Source of the DNA: Circinella minor
Taxonomy: Eukaryota; Mucoromycota; Mucoromycetes; Mucorales; Lichtheimiaceae
Direction: 5' to 3'
Length of the DNA: 64,000 nucleotides
NCBI GenBank assembly: GCA_016758965.1
Contig: JAEPRB010000030.1
Span: 1 to 64,000, forward strand
The translations under genes were made by a program, and so were the position numbers. Under the pieces are notes generated by a model. The model saw nothing but the letters and a program-made list of their open reading frames with translations, was not told where the DNA came from and made no database searches. This document shows, in pieces, positions 38,132-49,688 of the stretch (its first letter is position 1; every line of letters starts with the position of its first letter).

Positions 38132-39597
38132 ATGTCAAACGATCGAACTCCACTTTTACCTCCTTCACCTGAAGAAGAACAGCAACAACGAATTCAATCT
38201 TACACAGAAATAACTACAAGAACAGCAAATGAACTTGAAAATGGTCATGATCCTACTATTCAAAAAACTATAGAAGAAGTAGAACAAAAGACGACAATAT
38301 GGCGGACATTACGAAGCAAAGCTTATTTACGGTCTATTATTATGCTAGTTATATTTTTCGTTATATTTACTGGTTTAGAAATTGCTTTATTAAAATTGAA
38401 TTTACCGTCTGTTGGACCGTATGTATCATTATTATTATTATTAATGCAACAAATTAATTATTGTTTTATATATGATTATATGCTAATGACTATTTTTTTT
38501 TACTGTGACTTATTACTATCATCTGCATATCTATTTATTTGCTTTAATTAGAGAGGATGAAGACGCATTGAAATTTCCAAAAAACCTTAAAGAATTACGA
38601 AGGTTAAATGAAATTCTTTCAAATTATATTGATAATCATTTTATAAATGTATATGTCACTTATTTCGCTACCTATGTTTAGTAAGTTTCGTTTTCTTTGA
38701 TGTATAATATATAATATGAGGGCGAACGTGATGATTGGGTGAGAAAACAATCTGGTGAATTTAGAGAAAAAAGAAATACTAAAACAATTACTCTTTATTT
38801 GGTGTGCGAAAAAAAAATAATTACTTTATATTATAGTCTTCAAAGTTTCTCAGTTCCAGGTTCCATGTGGCTATCAATTCTAGGCGGTGCTCTATTCAAT
38901 TTTTGGCTGACATTATTTACTGTTTCCATTGTAATGTATTATATAACTAATAGAAAAGAGACCAATTGTAGTGATTGTGATGATTTTCTTCCTTTATGCA
39001 AACTTATATACATACTGACAAAAGAAAAACTTTATATATACATTATATAGTGTTCAGCCATTGGGTCTACAGTAGCATACCTGATTTCAGCTAGTCTAGG
39101 CTCTGTTGCCGTTGTACATCTTATTGGTGATAGAATTGCTAAATGGAATGAACAACTTGTGAACCATAAACAACACATGCTCAATTATATGGTTGTTCTG
39201 CGCATTGCACCGCTTCCGCCCAATTGGACCATTAATTTGGGAGCCCCCCATCTTCAAGTACCGATCGGGGCCTTCTTTTGGGGGACCTTTATTGGTAAGT
39301 TTGATCATAATTTATCAAGGATAACAATGAAAATAAAATACATCATCATGATAATGTGAGAAAGAAAAGAAAAAACGGTTTACTGATATTTTTTTATTCT
39401 TTCTATTTATTTATTTGTGTATTATTCCAGGAGTCGCACCTCCTTCGTTTATTCACGTGCAAGCTGGTGCCGCGTTAGATAGGTTATCATCATCTGATGA
39501 ATTACAGCTTGTTACTCCTACAAATGTTACTTGTCTCGTTGCAGTGGCTATTGTAGCTCTTATTCCAGTTTTTGTAAGACGATATTACAAGTTGTAA
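38132..39597 (+). CDS. VTT-domain membrane protein, TMEM41 (DedA superfamily) type
   Basis: Exons 38132-38418, 38552-38680, 38837-38930, 39051-39294 and 39431-39597 give 306 residues. TMEM41/VMP1-family VTT proteins are ER phospholipid scramblases needed for lipid mobilisation and autophagosome formation in animals; the fungal role is inferred. The N-terminus of about 65 residues is cytosolic and Glu/Gln-rich, and a first membrane segment follows. The family landmarks are present in order: FATYVYLQSFSVPGSMWLSI, then LGGALFNFW, LRIAPLPPNWTINLGAPHL and GTFIGVAPPSFIHVQAGAAL, including the Pro-rich re-entrant segments. The protein ends with a basic RRYYKL tail. TMEM41B is the closer match by eye, but A and B were not separated. 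The gene converges on lipoyl synthase. Confidence 0.92.
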
Positions 39598-39988
39598 TAT
39601 ATACACAATATACATTACTTAGTATTATTATATTATTTTTGTAAATAGATTGTTATTATTATTATTATATTATTATTATTATTATCATGATCAATAACCA
39701 AAAAAAAAAAAGTAACTATTTTATATAATATGTATTTGTGAAAGAAAAAAGAAAAGAAAAGTACAACGAAAAAAATGAAACAAAAAAGAAGAGTGCGAGA
39801 GTTGAAAAAAGAAAAGAAAAAAAATATTTATGAAAGTGTTAAGCGTATGGGGATCTATTACGTTATATAATATATATATGTGTGTGTGTATGTGTGTGAG
39901 AGAGAGAGAGAGAGTAGTCTGGATGTAGAGGGATTGGATAGAAATGGGATGAATGGATTGAAAGAGATTAAATAAGCGAAAAAAAAAA
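39598..39988. other. Convergent 3' region with TG/GA microsatellites
   Basis: A 391-bp gap between two convergent genes. It holds an ATT/TTA repeat (about 39650-39690) and TG then GA dinucleotide runs (about 39877-39915). It is read as two 3' UTRs; no gene is seen. Confidence 0.6.
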
Positions 39989-41568
39989 TTATAAAGCTTT
40001 AGTAGAGGAAGATTGAGATTCAACAGCAGCAACTTGACCTACTGATGCTTTTTTGTTCTTGAGCATGTTACTAATATAAAATTCACCAGCCTTATAACTG
40101 GATCGTACAAGGGGTCCACTAGCAACATACTTGAAACCTAATTCATTACCCTTTGTTTCCCAATGCTTGAACTTTTCAGGCGTCACGTATTCATGTACCT
40201 TCATATGTCGTTTTGTAGGACGCATATATTGACCCAATGTCACCACATCAACATCTGCCTTTCGTAATTCTTCCAATGCATGAAGTACTTCTTCATCTGT
40301 TTCACCACAACCAAGCATAATGGATGATTTGGTAAGTAAATCGGGTTGAACTTCCTTGGCACGTTTCAATACGCTCAATGATTGACGGAATCCAGCACGG
40401 CGATCACGAACATAAGGTGTAAGAGCTTCAACTGTTTCAATATTATGTGCATAAACATCCAATCCAGATTTAGCTACGGTTTCAACACAATCCAATGAGC
40501 CACCGAAATCACCTGTAAGACATTCAACCAAAATATGGGGTGCCCTATTAAGAAAAAAATAATGATGAGAATTTAGATTAAATTGAAATTTTGATAGATG
40601 ATAATGATGTTTATATGTACACACAATGAAGCAAACAAAAAATAACAAAAAATAATAATAATAAAAACTCACTTTTGTTTGATTTTTCGAATTGTTTCTG
40701 CAAAATGACTTGAACCACCATCTGTCAAATCATCACGATCCACACTAGTAAGTACAACATAATCAAGACCCCAACGACTAATAGCTTCTGAAGTATGTTC
40801 AGGTTCATGTGGATCCAATGCTTGTGGTTTGCGATTTGTCTTTACAGAACAAAATCGGCAGCCTCGAGTACATTCATCGCCCATCAACATGATAGTAGCT
40901 GTAGCTGTTTGATGTTCACCACCACCCCAACAATCACTGATGTTTGGACAACGAGCTTCTTCACAAACAGTATGAAGCTTAAGACCACGTAAATCTTTTT
41001 TGATTTTCGAAAAGTTTTGGCCCGCAGGAATATCAGTTTTTAGCCAATCTGGTAAACGAGGTTGTTTCCTATTATAATTCAACTATAAGTTCTCTGTTTC
41101 TTTCTCTCTCTCTAACCTTCCACAGTAATCAAGTAGCCAAGCAACAGCAATGAAAATAATTACTTACAATTTGGTGGTTTTCACCTTTTTCCCAGATTCA
41201 ACAACAGTTTCCCTAAGTTCCAAAGCTTCTTGAGGTGTCAATTTACCAGTATAACCAGGATTAACAAACTCGTCTAAACCAGCTTGCGCATCCTCAGAAG
41301 CAAGTCGTTCACGAAGTTTACTAAGCTTAGACTTTGACGATTTGGACGATGAAGGTGAATCCGAAACGGCTGTGGCATTGGTTCGTAATTGATTAAACTA
41401 TTCCCCCCCCCCAAAGGTAATAAACAACCCCACAACAACAAAATATACCCAATATTAATATTTTATATTTCTTCCATTATAATTATTATTATTACTATTA
41501 TTTACCAAAGCAGGTGTAGCCTTTGCTACTAAAGGTGATCGACAATACACTTGAGAAGCTCTAAGCAT
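39989..41568 (-). CDS. Lipoyl synthase, mitochondrial
   Basis: Exons 41568-41506, 41397-41168, 41068-40673 and 40544-39989 give 414 residues. This radical SAM enzyme inserts two sulfurs into octanoyl groups on the pyruvate and 2-oxoglutarate dehydrogenase complexes and the glycine cleavage system. The N-terminus is basic, Ser/Ala-rich and acid-free for about 30 residues, as for a mitochondrial presequence. The auxiliary cluster cysteines are in [12 protein letters not shown] (Cys133, 138, 144). The radical SAM cluster is CTRGCRFC (Cys164, 168, 171). The C-terminal RSSYKAGEF motif supplies the conserved Ser ligand. Other landmarks are [15 protein letters not shown] and [11 protein letters not shown]. 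The start matches the family and no key residue is missing. All four exons join in frame. Confidence 0.96.
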
Positions 41569-42753
41569 TTTTTTTTTCCTTTTCTTTTTGTTGCAAAAAA
41601 AAAAAAGAGAGAGAAAGGAGAGAAAGGTGAAAGCCCGAAAAACGGATTGAACCGGCGGAAATTTCCAGGACGATTGAGTTGGGGGAAAAAGGGATCAAAC
41701 CTCTTTATTTGTCCCCCAGTCACGTATATAAAAAAAGTGCCATTTCACCGAGTAAAAAAAAAAATTACCTCCACCGTGTTCAATCACCGTGTACGAAAAA
41801 ATATAAAAAAAAAATATTTTTTTTTTCTTGTGAGAAAAATTATATATAAGCGGCAACGATCTTAATATAAATGAATATGTACCTTTTTTTTAAAAAAAAA
41901 AAAAGTTATAATTTTATATCTACTATCACTAACTATATAATGTTTTCTCTTTGACAACTATTATATTATTATTATTATATGCATAAATATTTAATCCAGT
42001 TAAAGAAAAAAAAAAGAGAAGAGATTTTTTATCCCGCTCACCTAATTCAAATAAAAACCTATCATATTTCGATAACACAACTTATTTTCTATTATACGAA
42101 ACAGCAACCCATATATGTATATTAATTGTTTTTTTTATAAGGAGTACGTCATATTTATTTTTCAGACATTCATACCTACGATAATTTATTGAGAAGACAA
42201 CGCCTTGCATTCCAAGGCTTTGCGGGTGAAAATAATAAAAACTCTAAGGATAATAGCTACTGCATCAGTTACTTTTGAATATGAACTTAGAGTTTTAAAG
42301 TATCCAAGACATTCCATGGTTTTTCGATAGAAGTATTCCTGGCCAAATCAATATAAAATTATGTCAAATGACGAGCAATATTAGCACAATAATCTAAAAT
42401 AAAAATCTTTATTTTTTTCTTGGTATATATAGAGAGAACAGAGGAAAATAAAAACGATGTAATAGAATACATATCAGTACTTTTGAGCTGATTGATATGT
42501 GTGCAAAAAAAAAAAAAAAAAAAGCGAGAGGAGGTACAAATATTTTAAAATATAAAACGAAAATTTTTGCATGAATCTTTCCATGAGACGAAGAATATAT
42601 ATATTTTTTTTTCTGGCAAAAAGAAAGAAAAAAAGGCATGACATTTATATACTACTAATATTACTTCATACATTGTATATACATACACATACACATAAAA
42701 ACTTCTTCGTTTTATGATTGCTGAGTAGTAAGAGGGGAGAATGCTAAATTTAA
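41569..42753. other. Intergenic: lipoyl synthase promoter and chaperone 3' region, with two hairpins
   Basis: About 1.2 kb between two minus-strand genes, mostly AT-rich. At 42202-42296 are two perfect inverted repeats in less AT-rich sequence: GCCTTG/CAAGGC with a 5-nt loop (42202-42218) and AAAACTCTAAG/CTTAGAGTTTT (42238-42248 with 42286-42296). They could belong to an unrecognised structured RNA or a small mobile-element relic. No protein gene is supported. Confidence 0.5.
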
Positions 42754-44013
42754 CTAAAGATATAAACGATTTACTGAACCACTACTTTGTTCGGTCTTTA
42801 ACAAAGCTTCCATATCTGTTGTTTTATATACTAATTTATCCAATCCAATTTTCTTCAATCCAGTAATATATGCTTCAACCGTTTCCAAGGTAACAATGGG
42901 TTTACCAAGATAATATTCTTGCATTGTAACCAGTGTATAACAGGGCATATTTTTCACTTCGCACTAAAATAATACAAGTACCAAAAAAAAAAAAGTGTTT
43001 CAACAAAAAAGAATAACTTTTTATTTGGATAGATGAAAAAAAAAGAAAAAGGAAGCTTTACCAAAGATACAAATGCAGCTGCTAACCCTTTAAGCATATT
43101 GGGTGCTTCAATTGATTTTAATCCAGTCACCTAATAATATAATAAAACGATTTTAGTCCACTTTCGTACTATTACTACTATTATTATAATTACTATTAAT
43201 CCCCAAGGTCCTTCTTCGCTACAAATCTGGATAAGTATATACATACTGGTTGAGAAGCAGAGGTTTGTAATACCCGCAAACATGGAGGAGCAAGATCATC
43301 ACGATCACCGATATGAAAATATTCAGCACCTGGGATACCATCCAATATTACGACACTTTTTTTATTTCAATAAATAAGATAAATCAAATGAGTTTTCTAC
43401 TCTCTTTTCTCTTTCACTGATATATTAATCACTCTTCTGTTACCTTTTTACACGTTCAGCAATCAATTCTAATACAGGCTTTGCGACAGAATACACTTTA
43501 TCATCTTCTACAACATCATCTTGAAATGAAACACCAAGAACGTCAGGTGCTAAAAGAGAAATAGGGTATTCTTTTGCCTGTGTTGACTTCTCTTTTTCCT
43601 CGATCTATAAAATTTAATATTAAATATAAATATACGTAAGCTCTTCTGAATTTATCTTTTTTTTTTTTTGAGCGACGACAACGACGCGTAACACACACCC
43701 AATATAACATAATACCTTAACCGTGATCTTGCCTACAGCACCAACGCCATTCTCTAATGCTTTGACATACAGACTACCGGGACCTTTTAAACCAACCACC
43801 AATGCACATTTATCTCCTGCAATGGGAGTTGTTAATCCAATATCAACAGAAATAGTTTTATTAGTGGTGGAAGAAGAAACGTCCATTTCAGAATCACTTT
43901 CGTCATCGTCAAAAGCATAACGAACAGGTGCACTAGGAAAGCTCGAATCAAAATCCTATATATTGTATACGTAACAATCTCAATACATTATTTTACTTGT
44001 AATCAAATTCCAT
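42754..44013 (-). CDS. Proteasome assembly chaperone 1 (PAC1/PSMG1)-like
   Basis: Exons are a proposed 44013-43997, then 43941-43716, 43604-43444, 43355-43247, 43130-43062 and 42963-42754, about 263 residues. PAC1 pairs with PAC2 to guide assembly of the 20S proteasome alpha ring. Support comes from the C-terminal half: NMLKGLAAAFVSLCEVKNMP resembles the PxAAxLSYCxxxxxP segment. TLETVEAYITGLKKIGLDKL resembles the LITVEAFKPI...LKGL segment of animal PAC1. The middle contains LDGIPGAEYFH and LAPPCLRVLQTSASQP, similar to the PSPFLRALKT stretch. The N-terminus is uncertain. A 17-nt first exon spliced to 43941 gives MEFDYNFPSAP and keeps frame, whereas the AG at 43956-43957 has no matching in-frame start. 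Homology is remote and was judged by eye only. Confidence 0.65.
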
Positions 44014-44352
44014 AAATTCATTATTCGAAAAAAGAAAGAGTGGGTAACCTCACCATAATTTATATAAAACAGTTGTAGAAAAGAAAAAAAAGGGGTCGTC
44101 GTCGCTGCTTAATTTATTTATTTTTTGAGAAATGACAACAATTTTTAATGCACTTCATTATTATCATTAATTCTAAGCAGTGCCAAATAAAATAATAATG
44201 ATGTGATGATAATCGTTTATTTTAAGAGGATTTTGATTATATACATCGATTATCATATATAATAATACAGTGTTTACAATGAATAAGAATTAAAAAAAAT
44301 GATATTTGTTATGTACAGGAGAAAGCACAAAAAATACTTAAATATATTTAAT
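44014..44352. other. Intergenic: upstream of the chaperone gene, downstream of the regulator gene
   Basis: About 340 bp between two minus-strand genes. AT-rich, with repeated ATTATCATTA-like sequences near 44150-44260. No gene or clear promoter element was recognised. Confidence 0.5.
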
Positions 44353-46693
44353 TTAGAACACTATACGAAATTTTTGTTCTAATTGATGAAAACATGTGAA
44401 GAATACGTCAGAAGTCATGGCATAACCGGGGAATGGAAAATTATTATAAACATCGTCATCCATGACATCTACATTATTATGTGCTGCCATAAATATTTCG
44501 AGTGGTGAGGGAGAAGAAGAAGAAGTCGTAAATTGATGGTTTTCATAAAGTGATGACTTGATTTGATTAAAGCATTCAGATAACATTTGTAAAACTTCAG
44601 AAGGAAGTTGAATATTTATGTTTCGATTGACTATGCTACAAACTGCATGAAGTGCGCCCATCATGTAACCAGGAGATACTAAGTATATAATCGTTAGTAC
44701 ACATCCGCTTTTAGGTTTGTTCGTCTGCTTATTTTACTCCTAAAAATTGTACTGAATGGTACCGTTATAATAATAAGAAATGGAGCTATACTTACAAGAA
44801 AGTAATTTTGTGTTCATTTTCAGATTCTGTCTCGTAACGTACGCCAGCATTTTTATAGATGTAAGTGTAAGGGAACTTGCTTTTTCTCGTATAATTTGAA
44901 GCATGCTATTATTATTATTGATTATAAGACCATCCTTTTCTAAATTCTTCAATGTGGATGGATTAAGCATGGAAGATTGTATTATACTAGATAAACAGTG
45001 TAAAGCTGCAAAGGGGACCATCATAGTAGGTGTTGTAACCTTATTAAGAGTTTGTTGAATAGTCGCTAAAGTGGTAGATGCAAAAGGATCATTACAGATC
45101 TGAAACTTTTCAGGTAGACTTGCCCACCATTCTCGAAGCATTGGTTCAAATTCCATAATCATATTCAAACTTATTTCACATGGTTCTCCATAAAGTGTAT
45201 GGCTTATTTTTTCCTATTAAAAAATCATACATAACGAATTACAGCTTTTAGTTAGAATTTTGAAAAAATCAAGGTAATATAACTCGAAGAGAAAGAAAAA
45301 AAAGTTTTTACCATCAGTTCTACCATATAAGGCGATCCAATCAATGCAAATATGCTTTTCCATGCTTCGAGATAACATGTGATCTCGTCCGATTCACCTT
45401 CCAATAATTCCAAACTACATGATTTGATACCTGAAAAATTAATCTTTCCTTCCAAATATACGTCGAGGAGATGGTCAGAAAATTGAAGATGCATATAATG
45501 TCGTTCAAGTAATATACGTTCCACGGAAGACATCATTTTATTGTTGTTAAGTTTTTTTTGTTCTTCAATAAGGTCAGTACAGGTTAACAGCGCTAAGGTA
45601 ATCAATCGACGTACTTCAGAGCAGTACATGACCATACTTTGCATATATTGTACTAGAAGACTGGTTGTAATAACTACTTCCAATCGATGGTTCTGATCAT
45701 CATACATCTCAAACAATAGATCCTTACATTTATTGTAAAAGAACTCTCCCCATTGTCGTTTCTCAATAGATGTATATGGGAGTTGAGGATACAAGTATGC
45801 AATTCCATCAATACAAGTGGCCAAAACAATGGGACTTTTAAGAGGATCCTTGAGCTTTTTATAATAATCCATAAAGGATGGCTCATGTAACATACCAATG
45901 GATGGGTTACAATGTTTCATATATAGTTTAACAAGATAATCTATTTCGTCTCGATAAGTCGTCATAGTAGGAGGAGAACAAGAAGGAAGTAATAAATGTT
46001 TGTCGAATGTGATTTGTCGTTGTTGTGATGGTATTTTGTTTATTTTTCCTCGTAATAGTAAGTTTGCTGATGATGCAACAGCGCTCATTCCTGGTATGAT
46101 GCCCTCAAATTGTATTCTTTCTCTTTGTAGTAATCCTTCAAAGGGTGATATATATCGTATGGATGCTTGATGATAGAGCAATAATTCATTAAAATCTTTG
46201 ATTTTGCTTTCTAATTGTAGTTGACCATTGATGACAGCTAAATCCCATTGAGGTTGCTTATTTATTTCCGGAGTAGTTGCTGACAATGGTGTGAGACTCT
46301 CTATTACTGTTGTTACTGTTGGCATGGACGACCTTGGTGTTAACGTTGCTGTCGTATTAAGAGACGTAGGTACAAGTATGTTTTTAGTAAAAGCCAATGC
46401 CTTTTCTAGTTCTATTATTTGAACCCATAATTTCGATAGTTGTTGATTATCGTCTTTCATACTGATGACAGTGTCTTTGGTTGATAATGGAACACACTCA
46501 ATGTTACATTTTGAACATCGTTTACAACATGGTTCACCTTTTTCCCATATACATTTACGTCGTATCTCTCGGCAATCTATTTTTTTCATTTAGCAAAAAA
46601 AGAAAAATGGATAAGTATAAAATAATATTCCTTATGACAACAGTAGACAATGTATATAATTGACATACAACGACATGGATTTTCATTACGCAT
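44353..46693 (-). CDS. Zn2Cys6 binuclear cluster transcription factor
   Basis: Exons 46693-46669, 46576-45312, 45213-44796 and 44678-44353 give 677 residues. The DNA-binding cluster fits CX2CX6CX8CX2CX6C with cysteines at 7, 10, 17, 26, 29 and 36. It reads as PCRYCREIRRKC followed by CCKRCSKCNIEC. The first Cys is on a 25-nt first exon and the second begins right after the intron. A Ser/Thr-rich linker and a fungal-specific regulatory domain follow; typical helices include YMKHCNPSIGMLHEPSFMDY and SVERILLERHYMHLQFSDHL. The frame upstream of the ATG is open for several codons (including a Cys), so the protein may start earlier or gain another exon. Target genes cannot be inferred. There is no tight neighbour pair that would mark a pathway-specific regulator. 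Confidence 0.87.
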
Positions 46694-47959
46694 GGAAGAA
46701 CAGCGATCTTGTAAGAAATAACGGCTATAAAAGGAGTCAAATTAAACTACCAGACCCAGCAAAAAAAAAATGCGGAAAATGCAAAAAAGAAAAATTAATA
46801 TATCTGTCGACTTATTACTATTCATAAAGCATATAAAGAGAGAGTAATGTTAGAATACATATGATATCAACATATGTTGGAAAAGATTGGAACTCTAGTA
46901 ATTTTTAATATTCTACTATTACTATTTCTATTGACTATTTCTAGAGTTTACCCATATAAGAATTTATAGGTTTTTTTCGAAATATATATAAAATTCTGTG
47001 ATTCATTCTTATTGTTTATTTTATTTTATATCGTTTCTTTTCCTGATAAGAATCGGCTGTAAATCAATATGAAAAAAAAACAATATATTTTTGAGTAAAA
47101 TTTTTAATTTTTTTTTTGTCTACTATTTATTATTATATACTACCTTAATACCTCTTATTTTTATTTTAATAGAATAAAGATATATACTAAAAAAAGATAA
47201 GTAATACATATTTTATACTATTATATAAAAAATATAATGAATTAGATGAACAAAAAAAATTAGTATATATATAATAGATAAATATAGAATAAAATAATAA
47301 TATAATATAAATAAAGCTTTTTTACTCTTCTTTAATTTTAGTATAAAATATATAATACCTGTTATATGACATATATATTAATCCTTTATCTTAGATAATT
47401 CAAATATAAACTAAATATAAAAACACTAAAATAATTATACGTCGGTTGCTTTCTAAATACACAAATAATAATTCTACTATAATGACACTTTATAATAATA
47501 TAATATAGATATAATAATCAGACATAATTTATTTATTTATAATTATATAATATATACAATTCAATAATATATAACATCATCTTTTATCTATAAATATAGG
47601 AAAATATACATCTAAAACATATATATATATAAAACTCGCTTGTAATAGAAATAATGTTCTTTCTAATATCTTTTAATCTTTTTTATTATTATATTATTAT
47701 TTTATTCTTATCTTATTTTCTTATTAAATTTATATTCATAAATATTTTAATACCTTTAATTTTAATATAATAGAAAAGGCTAATTAAGATATTTAGTAAT
47801 AAATAAAAAACTAGGTATCATATAATAATAATTAAAGATACTAAATGAAAACTAGGTTAGTAATAATACTAAAACTACATTAAATATATATAACTAATAA
47901 TAATAACAATGTTATTGTGATGACTTAGGATAAATGTTTGACGTGAACAATCACAACAG
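46694..47959. other. Extremely AT-rich block between regulator gene and tRNA
   Basis: From about 46980 to 47940 the sequence is almost only A and T, richer than any other part of the window. It contains loosely repeated phrases such as TTAATACCT, TTTTAAT and AATAGAA (near 47150 and 47748). No ORF of note is present. It may be a decayed insertion beside the tRNA, a nucleosome-poor spacer or simple low-complexity DNA. Confidence 0.5.
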
Positions 47960-48032
47960 GATCTTGTGGCCTAATGGATAAGGCGCCAGACTTCGAATCT
48001 GGAGATTGTGGGTTCGAGTCCCATCAAGATCG
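47960..48032 (+). tRNA. tRNA-Arg (anticodon UCG)
   Basis: A complete cloverleaf of 73 nt without intron. The acceptor stem GATCTTG pairs with CAAGATC, with discriminator G. The D arm contains GCCTAATGGATAAGGC. The anticodon stem CCAGA/TCTGG encloses the loop CTTCGAA with anticodon TCG. The T arm contains the B-box-like GGTTCGAGTCC. A T run starting about 10 nt downstream would terminate RNA polymerase III. It reads CGA (and by wobble CGG) codons. Confidence 0.97.
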
Positions 48033-49688
48033 GTTTAAATCATTTTTTTCTTCTGATTAACAATTTGATTTTTTTTTTTTTTTTTGTTCTTATATGTTTG
48101 CTCTTTTTTTAAAAAAAAAGGGGGCCATTGTTTTCAATAATTTACTGCTAGTCATGGACTCTATTACATTTTGTTACTCGGTGTGAAACTTGTATTGTTT
48201 TCTTTCTTTTTACTTAAAAAGAGTTAGAATTTATATATTTATAAAATGAATAATAGACCGAATAATTTGAGTAGTAGCATATAGGCTAAAATCGATAAAT
48301 AGATTGTCTACAATACCCATAAATTGGCATTTATATTAGTGTTAATAAATTTATATGCAACCAACCGCAGGAATACGTATTTCAACAATAAGTGAATGTA
48401 AAAAAGAATTTACAGCTTGAAAGTCAACATGTAATATTTAATGATAGCAATATATCAAGAAATTGAGAATTATAGCTAAAGGTAATTAAGTATAAGGTTT
48501 ACTTTTCCTATACGTTATACACATTATTTATTATATATTTAGTTTATTATGAAGAACTAGATATCATAAATTTATGTGCTGCACGCAAGGTATCCATTTT
48601 CAGCAGGTGAGTATTTTTTATATACATTCTCATCACGACACATACAGCTACAATTTAGAAATAGATGTTAGTAGAAGGCTTTGTGTACGTATAAATACTG
48701 TTGATCTTTGTAATCCTCGAGCGTAAACTTATAATATGTGGAATGAAGTGAAATATACCTATAGCTGAGTAACCATGATTCTTACTTGTCTCTCGAGTTC
48801 AGTTAATCAATCCAGTCATTTACGTGCTACCTGTATGTAAAAAAAAGTGTTACAAATTGTTTATATTATTGCCGTTAATTTTATTTCGCCATACATGGAA
48901 AGAAGAAAAATGTATTATAATATTTGAGCGGGTCTATCAGAATGTTGTTATCCTGCTATTCGGATATTAGGATCAATTAAGCGAATTATCTGTCACGTTC
49001 AAGTGTCGACCACAAATAATAAGAAAATACATTGAACTGAATACGATTCGCAATATTGTCTATAGTTGGAGATACGCAAGTAGTTGATACTTCGCCATAC
49101 AGTCGGAAGCCGCAATCTTTCTGAAGATATATTTTATAACTTATAATGTAAGAAAATAATTCCAGTGCACATTAAAAAAGACCAAGTATTTTATATAGTA
49201 TATGTCCACGTATACTATGGGCTTAGCTAAAGTCGTGGTCCAAATGTGGTAAATTATTGTAAATTGGAAAAGGTAAAAGTAATTACCTTGATTGCAACTT
49301 GAGTGAAAAGACAATATACTTTTATATTGTGTTGCACAACGATTCGAAACAGAAAAAAAAAATCATACATTGAAACATAATGCAACCTATGATTTCTCAA
49401 TAGCTTGAATACTTTTTTTATGTCAACAAGATTCAACAAAACATATTCATGGTAATATAACATAATATAGAGAGATACAAAAAGGTATATAAATTTCAAG
49501 TTTATGTTTTGTAAATTTGGTAAAAAAAGTACATTTAATATATAACATAGCAGGAAAAGAAATCAGAATAGTAAGATAAATAATAAAATAATTGATTAGA
49601 CAAGTACCATATAAAGTATAAAAATATATATAGAACAAAGAAAAAAAAATAATAATTAAAAGATAAGGTAAATGAATGGAGAGAATCT
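48033..49688. other. Intergenic: tRNA terminator and protease 3' region
   Basis: Poly-T runs just after the tRNA act as its terminator. The following 1.6 kb is AT-rich with no recognised gene. Short minus-strand open frames near 49250-49720 abut the protease stop codon and look like its 3' UTR. Confidence 0.45.

Noticed and set aside
41551..41865. Plus-strand open frame antisense to the start of lipoyl synthase
   Set aside because: It is a shadow of purine-rich promoter sequence, basic and repetitive, with no motif.
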